From UMGS1783 sp900555065 (GTDB lineage Bacteria; Bacillota; Clostridia; Oscillospirales; UMGS1783): a DNA stretch of 64,000 nt. Of this stretch, positions 60,084-64,000 are shown one piece after another. The notes beneath the pieces were generated by a model. It ran no database searches. It was not told where the DNA came from and was given only the letters and a program-made list of their open reading frames with translations. Both the position numbers and the translations under genes were made by a program. The stretch spans positions 62,001 through 126,000 of the forward strand of contig CALKPL010000025.1 in assembly GCA_937991645.1 (NCBI GenBank), read 5' to 3'. How positions within the stretch are numbered: the stretch's first letter is position 1; each line of letters opens with the position of its first letter.

Positions 60084-60561
60084 CTCCCAGCCTTACGAAA
60101 AATTTATCGGCCAAACTCCGGTTGTCCTCGGCGGAAACTTCACGCTGCAGCAGTTCAGACGCCATTTGCGATGCGATATCGACAACGTCTTCGCGCATTT
60201 CTTCCATAGCCCGGACCTTTTCCGCTTCAATCTGCACCTGCGTGTTAGAAATAATCTGTTCAGCCTGGCGTTTTGCGTCGCTGATAATCGTTTGCGCCTC
60301 GTCCTGCGCTTTGCGCATGCCGTCGTCCACAATCTTCAGCGCCTGCTCTTTTGCGCCCGCGAGCTGTTCTTCGTACTGTGCTTTCAGCGACTCAGCCTCC
60401 TGTGCGGAAGCCTGCGCCGCGGCGGCGTCGGCTGCAATGCTGTCGGCGCGCGCGCGCATGAACTTACGCACAGGCTTATACACAAGCAGCCTGATCACGA
60501 TATACAGTACGATAATGTTCAGGATGTGTATGAGGATATCGGTAGGGTTTAAATCCAACAT
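60061..60561 (-). CDS. atpF: ATP synthase F0 b subunit
   Basis: The peripheral stalk, 166 residues. An N-terminal membrane helix (about 8-28, ILIHILNIIVLYIVIRLLVY) is followed by a long charged coiled coil rich in Ala, Glu, Gln and Lys. Length is normal for b, so there is no b-delta fusion as in Mycobacteria. Its last 23 bases overlap the delta-alpha fusion gene. Confidence 0.95.
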   Translation of the reverse strand: MLDLNPTDILIHILNIIVLYIVIRLLVYKPVRKFMRARADSIAADAAAAQASAQEAESLKAQYEEQLAGAKEQALKIVDDGMRKAQDEAQTIISDAKRQAEQIISNTQVQIEAEKVRAMEEMREDVVDIASQMASELLQREVSAEDNRSLADKFFVRLGDGDRAEQ

Positions 60562-60577
60562 AATACCGGCCTCCGGT

Positions 60578-60796
60578 TTATTTCAGAGTAAAGATCATAA
60601 TCAGGGCGGTGACGAAACCGTAGATCGCCGTAGATTCGGTCAGGGCGAGACCCAGCAGCAGGATGGAGTTGATTTTTCCGGAAGCTTCCGGCTGCCTTGC
60701 CACCCCGTCGACGGCTTTTCCGGTTGCGAGTCCCATGCCGAGGCCGGCCATGGCGCAAGAGAGCATGCAAAGCCCTACTCCGATAGCGATGTTCAT
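60578..60796 (-). CDS. atpE: ATP synthase F0 c subunit
   Basis: The ring subunit that binds the coupling ion, 72 residues in two membrane helices joined by the polar loop RQPEASGK. The ion-binding carboxylate is Glu 54 in LALTESTAIYG, followed by Ser 55 and Thr 56 as in sodium-binding rings. The helix 1 position that is Gln 32 in Ilyobacter tartaricus is Met 21 here (GLGMGLATGK), so the sodium signature is incomplete. AAGGAG precedes the ATG. Confidence 0.96.
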   Translation of the reverse strand: MNIAIGVGLCMLSCAMAGLGMGLATGKAVDGVARQPEASGKINSILLLGLALTESTAIYGFVTALIMIFTLK

Positions 60797-60828
60797 AGTA
60801 ATTCACTCCTTAATAATTGTTCAATAGT

Positions 60829-61719
60829 TTATTCTTCCGTAGCCTCGCCGATAAAGGTGAGGGACAGAGTAACAAAGATAAAGGTCTGGATCAACGGATG
60901 GAACACGTTGAAATACAAGCCGATAATGCTCGGAATGCCGACGGCAAGATTGCCGAGCGCCATATAGAGCAGATCCATAACGATCATCCCGCCCAGCATA
61001 TTACCGAACAGGCGGCAGGCAAGGGAGACGGGAATCGCTATATCGCTGACAATACGGAAAGGGAATACGATGGGCGTCGGCGATGCGAGCGTTTTCACTC
61101 TGCCCTTCAGCCCGCGCTTTTTAATGCCGTAGTAATTGATCAGCACAAATGTAATCAGCGCCAGCGCAAAGGTCATAGTGATATCCGCGGTCGGCGCGCG
61201 CACGCCGAGCAGCTCGACTGCCGCGCAGGAGATGAGGAATACGGCCACGGTAAAGATATATGCGCCGAGGTTTTCTCCGAGGTGACCCGTCTTGGACTCG
61301 GTGTATTTTGCAATGTTCTCAACCGCGCATTCCAGCACGTTCTGTATACCTTTCGGCGTCTGCTGCATTTTCCGTATCACGGTCAGACGCAGTATGACGG
61401 CGAACAGTATCAGAATCAGGATAATGATCCAAGTATACACGATCGTCACGCTCAGGTCCAGACCGAACAGATTGATCCGCTCCGCCCAGATGGAAACCTC
61501 CAGCTCTTCGGGCGCTTTTGCGCCGAAGAGGATGGTTATCAGGCTTGTCGCCGTAAGGTAGGCGCCGATCACCATCAGTATCGTGAGCAGGGTTTTGGGA
61601 CGTTTCTGTTGTTTGGACGGCGCTTCGGTCGCCGCAAGCTTTTTCGAATAGTGCCTGCGCCCCAAATAACCGCCCGCCGCGCCGACAATGCCGAGCGCGA
61701 GCAGGATATATTGCAGCAT
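60829..61719 (-). CDS. atpB: ATP synthase F0 a subunit
   Basis: The stator channel, about 296 residues with five to six membrane helices. The essential Arg is in SLACRLFGNMLGG, and the last helix has NVFHPLIQTFIFVTLSLTFIGEA (Gln near the ion path). The N-terminal helix and a Lys-rich linker extend the protein slightly. The ATG is placed one base after the atpI stop (TGACATG); a GTG three codons earlier lies inside the end of atpI. Confidence 0.94.
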   Translation of the reverse strand: MLQYILLALGIVGAAGGYLGRRHYSKKLAATEAPSKQQKRPKTLLTILMVIGAYLTATSLITILFGAKAPEELEVSIWAERINLFGLDLSVTIVYTWIIILILILFAVILRLTVIRKMQQTPKGIQNVLECAVENIAKYTESKTGHLGENLGAYIFTVAVFLISCAAVELLGVRAPTADITMTFALALITFVLINYYGIKKRGLKGRVKTLASPTPIVFPFRIVSDIAIPVSLACRLFGNMLGGMIVMDLLYMALGNLAVGIPSIIGLYFNVFHPLIQTFIFVTLSLTFIGEATEE

Positions 61720-61720
61720 G

Positions 61721-61999
61721 TCAATCACCGTCCTTTTTCTTGGAACGCCGCAGTGCGATTATGAACTCGGTCAGCGAGCCCCCGATAATCACGGCCGTAA
61801 TCCCGATACCCGCGTACAGCAGATCGTCTGTTCGGACGGCGGCGCACAGGCCGAGCACCGTTGCCGGGATTAGGAACTGCAGCGCGATGATCCAGCCGAG
61901 TCCGCCGCCCGGCATCCCGGCGGATAGCCGTTTTGCGAGCTTGCGCAGCAAAATGTACTGCAGTACGCCGCCGGCAAGCCCGATAAGAAGTCCAACCAT
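61721..61999 (-). CDS. atpI: ATP synthase protein I-like small membrane protein
   Basis: A 92-residue protein with three hydrophobic segments, first in the atp operon, where atpI usually sits. AtpI-like proteins help c-ring assembly or magnesium supply, but sequence similarity in this group is low, so the call rests on size, topology and position. AAGGAGG precedes the ATG at 61999. The tail (RRSKKKDGD) is charged. Confidence 0.75.
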   Translation of the reverse strand: MVGLLIGLAGGVLQYILLRKLAKRLSAGMPGGGLGWIIALQFLIPATVLGLCAAVRTDDLLYAGIGITAVIIGGSLTEFIIALRRSKKKDGD

Positions 62000-62115
62000 G
62001 GACTTTGCCTCCTTAAAAGAGCGAAAATGTGAAAAAAACGCATGGCCAGGCCAAACGTATAACAGCATTGGGCCTCTCGTCAGATATCGCCCCGATATTC
62101 TATCTTCGACTTTTT

Positions 62116-62144
62116 ATATTAGTACGATGCGAGTATTTTGTCAA
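62116..62144 (-). promoter_or_regulatory. Promoter of the ATP synthase operon
   Basis: On the minus strand TTGACA (62139-62144), 17-base spacer, TAATAT (62116-62121), giving a leader of about 110 bases. A second TTGACA lies about 18 bases further upstream. The region 62000-62348 is non-coding and holds the divergent atp and csp promoters and the csp leader. Confidence 0.7.
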
Positions 62145-62187
62145 TACAAATATTTTATTTGTCAACGTTTTTTTTAGGGATTAGGTA

Positions 62188-62216
62188 TTGACAAACCGCG
62201 CCGTATATGTTAACAT
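62188..62216 (+). promoter_or_regulatory. Promoter of the cold-shock gene
   Basis: TTGACA (62188-62193), 17-base spacer, TAACAT (62211-62216), giving a leader of about 125 bases before the csp start. Confidence 0.6.
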
Positions 62217-62249
62217 AATATTGTATTCTGAATTGTGCACGATCGAACT

Positions 62250-62305
62250 CACATGTTTTTGTAAGTCATTTGCGCGGGAATGATTTACAAAAACATGTGT
62301 TTTTT
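62250..62305 (+). promoter_or_regulatory. Attenuator-like hairpin in the csp leader
   Basis: A 21-bp stem (62250-62270 with 62279-62299, one G-T pair; outer part CACATGTTTTTGTAA) with an 8-base loop and then TTTTTT: a full intrinsic terminator between the promoter and the cold-shock gene. No promoter is visible between it and the gene. Confidence 0.7.
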
Positions 62306-62348
62306 ATTTGCATGACGACGAAATCACTGAAAACTGGAGGAAAAACAC

Positions 62349-62558
62349 ATGAACACTGGTACGGTAAAATGGTTCAATGCAGAGAAGGGCTACGGCTTTC
62401 TCACCAACGACAACGGCACGGAGGATGTATTCGTTCACTTCTCCGCAATCAATGCGGATGGGTATAGGTCTCTGAACGAAGGCCAGCGCGTGACTTTCGA
62501 CACCGAAATCGATGCGCGCAACAACAAGGTCAGAGCGGTCAATGTAACGCCTGTCTGA
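62349..62558 (+). CDS. CspA-family cold-shock protein
   Basis: An RNA/DNA chaperone, 69 residues, single OB fold. The RNA-binding motifs are KGYGFL (RNP1) and VFVHF (RNP2), after the usual start TGTVKWFNAE. CTGGAGG precedes the ATG. It is a single-gene unit with a long structured leader and a strong terminator; such leaders often control csp mRNA. Confidence 0.97.
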   Translation: MNTGTVKWFNAEKGYGFLTNDNGTEDVFVHFSAINADGYRSLNEGQRVTFDTEIDARNNKVRAVNVTPV

Positions 62559-62574
62559 GTGGTCTGACAGAAAG

Positions 62575-62603
62575 GAGGTTCCGGATACCGGAGCCTCTTT
62601 TTT
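62575..62603 (+). terminator. Terminator of the cold-shock gene
   Basis: A 10-bp stem (GAGGTTCCGG with CCGGAGCCTC, one G-T pair), loop ATA, then six T. Confidence 0.9.
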
Positions 62604-62604
62604 A

Positions 62605-62633
62605 TCGACAGACGAAGACATTTGTGGTATACT
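62605..62633 (+). promoter_or_regulatory. Promoter of the TtcA-like gene
   Basis: TCGACA (62605-62610), 17-base spacer, extended -10 TGGTATACT (TATACT at 62628-62633), directly after the csp terminator. Confidence 0.6.
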
Positions 62634-62654
62634 GAAAAAAAACTTCGGAGTGGT

Positions 62655-63482
62655 ATGTTGGATATGAACGCAAGGGCGGAACACAGCCTGACAAAGAAAT
62701 ACAGAAAGCTGATCTGGAACCGCTTTATTCAGGCGATCCGCGAATACGGCCTGATCCGGGAAGGGGACAGGATCGCCGTCTGCATCTCCGGCGGCAAGGA
62801 TTCCATGCTGCTCGCAAAACTTATGCAGCAGCTGGAGCGGGTCACGGAAATTCCCTTTACCGCGTCCTATATCGTCATGGACCCGGGCTACGCGCCGCAG
62901 AACCGGCGGCGGATCGAAGAAAACGCGGCGCAGCTGAAAATCCCCATTCAGATTTTTGAATCGGACATTTTCCGCGTTGTGGAGAAAGTCGACGGCGCGC
63001 CATGCTACCTGTGCGCCCGTATGCGCAGAGGGCATCTGTACCATTTCGCGCAGACGCTCGGCTGCAACAAGATCGCGCTGGGACATCATTTCAACGATAT
63101 GATCGAGACGGTTCTGCTCGGCATACTCTACGGCTCGCAGGTACAGACCATGATGCCCAAAGTGAAAAGCCGGAATTTTCCGGGTATGGAATTGATCCGC
63201 CCCCTGTATTGTGTACGGGAAAAAGACATTATTTCCTGGGCAAATTACTGCGGCATGTCCTTTTTGCAGTGTGCCTGTCGTCTGACCGAAGCGCTGGACG
63301 TGGGCACGATGGACTCGAAGCGCCAGCGGGTCAAACAGCTGATTGCCGATTTGAAAAAAGACGACCCGCAGGTGGATATAAACATTTTTCAAAGCGTGCA
63401 CAACGTGAATGTGGACACGGTGATCGGGTATCACCGGGGAAAGGAACGCCACGATTTTTTAGATGAGTACGAGCGGCGGTAA
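62655..63482 (+). CDS. TtcA/TtuA-family tRNA thiolation protein
   Basis: An ATP-dependent enzyme that activates a tRNA base for sulfur insertion. About 275 residues. The PP-loop is SGGKDSML near residue 45; then CYLCARMRRGHLYHFAQ (CxxC) and a second Cys pair region LQCACRL, consistent with the iron-sulfur cluster of TtcA, and GHHFNDMIETVLLG. Whether it makes 2-thiocytidine 32 or another thio base is not settled. I chose the ATG at 62655, four bases after CGGAG; another ATG follows three codons later. Confidence 0.88.
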   Translation: MLDMNARAEHSLTKKYRKLIWNRFIQAIREYGLIREGDRIAVCISGGKDSMLLAKLMQQLERVTEIPFTASYIVMDPGYAPQNRRRIEENAAQLKIPIQIFESDIFRVVEKVDGAPCYLCARMRRGHLYHFAQTLGCNKIALGHHFNDMIETVLLGILYGSQVQTMMPKVKSRNFPGMELIRPLYCVREKDIISWANYCGMSFLQCACRLTEALDVGTMDSKRQRVKQLIADLKKDDPQVDINIFQSVHNVNVDTVIGYHRGKERHDFLDEYERR

Positions 63483-63490
63483 CCGCCGCA

Positions 63491-63525
63491 GAAAGCGCGC
63501 ACGGACCGGCCGTGCGCGCTTTCTA
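63491..63525. terminator. Hairpin between the convergent TtcA-like and phosphatase genes
   Basis: A perfect 15-bp stem (AGAAAGCGCGCACGG and its complement) with a 5-base loop. The 3' end reaches into the stop codon of the minus-strand gene. No long T run; probably a two-way terminator. Confidence 0.65.
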
Positions 63526-64000
63526 TATCGGTGCTATCAGTTTTTCCTGCAGCCGCCGGATTTCAGCGGTCTGTAGTCCGATATGGTAAAAATAATCGGC
63601 CGCACACTTGTATTTTTTCAAAAACATATCCAGAAACGCATCCATATACGCAAGTTTGGGGACGATGAGATTGATCGGGAATTCCGCGTCCCGCGCCTGG
63701 TATTGCGTAAGGATTTCATACCAGTACGCATGCGTCGCCTGATAATCGGCCAGTATATCCGCCCGTGGCACACCTGCAAGCAGCAGAAGCAGGGCGGATA
63801 CAACCCCCGTGCGGTCCTTTCCGGCTACGCAGTGGTACAGAACCGCGCCCTGCGCCGCGCTGAGCGTACGGAATACCGGCAGGATAGAGTCGTTTTCATC
63901 CACCATTTGAAAGTAGGAGACAGGAACATCCGCTTCATCCCTGGGCAGGCGTCCGCCGCCGCGAATTTCCAGATGGCGGTATGTAAATTCGTCGAGCCGT
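63523..64000 (-). CDS. Tyrosine/serine protein phosphatase, C-terminal part
   Basis: The last ~159 codons of a gene that runs off the right edge. The P-loop signature of protein tyrosine phosphatases is HCVAGKDRTG, giving the catalytic Cys and Arg, and places it in the Tyr_phosphatase3 (IphP/LipA-like) group. Reading continues upstream of the internal ATG in frame (LDEFTYRHLEIRGGGRLPR and onward), so the gene start is outside the window. Targets may be phosphoproteins or phosphoinositides; not decided. Confidence 0.9.
   Translation of the reverse strand, partial: RLDEFTYRHLEIRGGGRLPRDEADVPVSYFQMVDENDSILPVFRTLSAAQGAVLYHCVAGKDRTGVVSALLLLLAGVPRADILADYQATHAYWYEILTQYQARDAEFPINLIVPKLAYMDAFLDMFLKKYKCAADYFYHIGLQTAEIRRLQEKLIAPI

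Noticed and set aside
1..64000. CRISPR arrays, insertion sequences, prophage or plasmid genes
   Set aside because: No array of regular repeats, no transposase, integrase or phage structural gene was found on either strand.

Overview
The window is a stretch of chromosome from a GC-rich member of the class Clostridia (Firmicutes). The clues are an Rnf complex in clostridial gene order (CDGEAB), spore maturation genes spmAB, an AbrB-type regulator with a C-terminal Cys pairs module, the rnc - radical SAM - smc - ftsY cluster, strong sigma-A type promoters and Shine-Dalgarno sites rich in GGAGG. Christensenellales is my best guess for the order, but that is inference. Almost all of the DNA is housekeeping; no phage, transposase or CRISPR array was seen.

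Layout. 1-2307 (minus): metG and the start of tatD. 2465-5731: an FHA-FtsW/RodA fusion and a penicillin-binding protein, i.e. a peptidoglycan polymerase with its transpeptidase. 5827-11037: AbrB regulator, spmAB, a two-component system and an HtrA protease. 11180-17948: RNA methyltransferase, dprA, topA, trmFO, plsX and acpP. 18039-29340: rnc, radical SAM gene, smc, ftsY, rdgB, yhbY, nadD, yqeK, rsfS and leuS, most of them overlapping by a few bases. 29348-37217: rpsU (a short gene), a D,D-carboxypeptidase, a pseudouridine synthase, an aspartate aminotransferase, purB, a TIM-barrel isomerase, a DUF6514-like gene, nrdR and a PHP phosphatase. 37236-39926: an ABC exporter and a small membrane protein.

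39996-45684 holds the rnf operon behind a structured leader. 45740-49394 holds a ferritin-like gene, tRNA-Lys(UUU), pcrA and tRNA-Leu(CAA). 49391-49770 is non-coding and carries degenerate copies of a structured repeat that starts at the 3' end of tRNA-Leu. 49855-51898 is a MerR regulator with a 2,4-diaminopentanoate dehydrogenase-like enzyme, both behind promoters with the same ACTCTC/GAGAGT half-sites. 52030-55425 has accessory genes (DUF2284, GNAT, superoxide dismutase, orphan membrane protein, lipoprotein). 55584-61999 (minus) is the F-type ATP synthase operon atpI-B-E-F-A-G-D-C. 62188-64000 has a cold-shock gene behind an attenuator-like hairpin, a TtcA-type tRNA thiolase and the end of a tyrosine phosphatase.

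The energy genes fit together: Rnf couples reduced ferredoxin oxidation by NAD+ to ion export, and the ATP synthase uses the gradient. The most unusual thing in the window is in that synthase: there is no atpH gene, and the C-terminal domain of the delta subunit is fused in frame to the N-terminus of alpha. Other points of interest are a cytoplasmic extension of about 180 residues on RnfG, the tRNA-Leu repeat family with compensatory base changes, the paired MerR operators, and the structured rnf and csp leaders.
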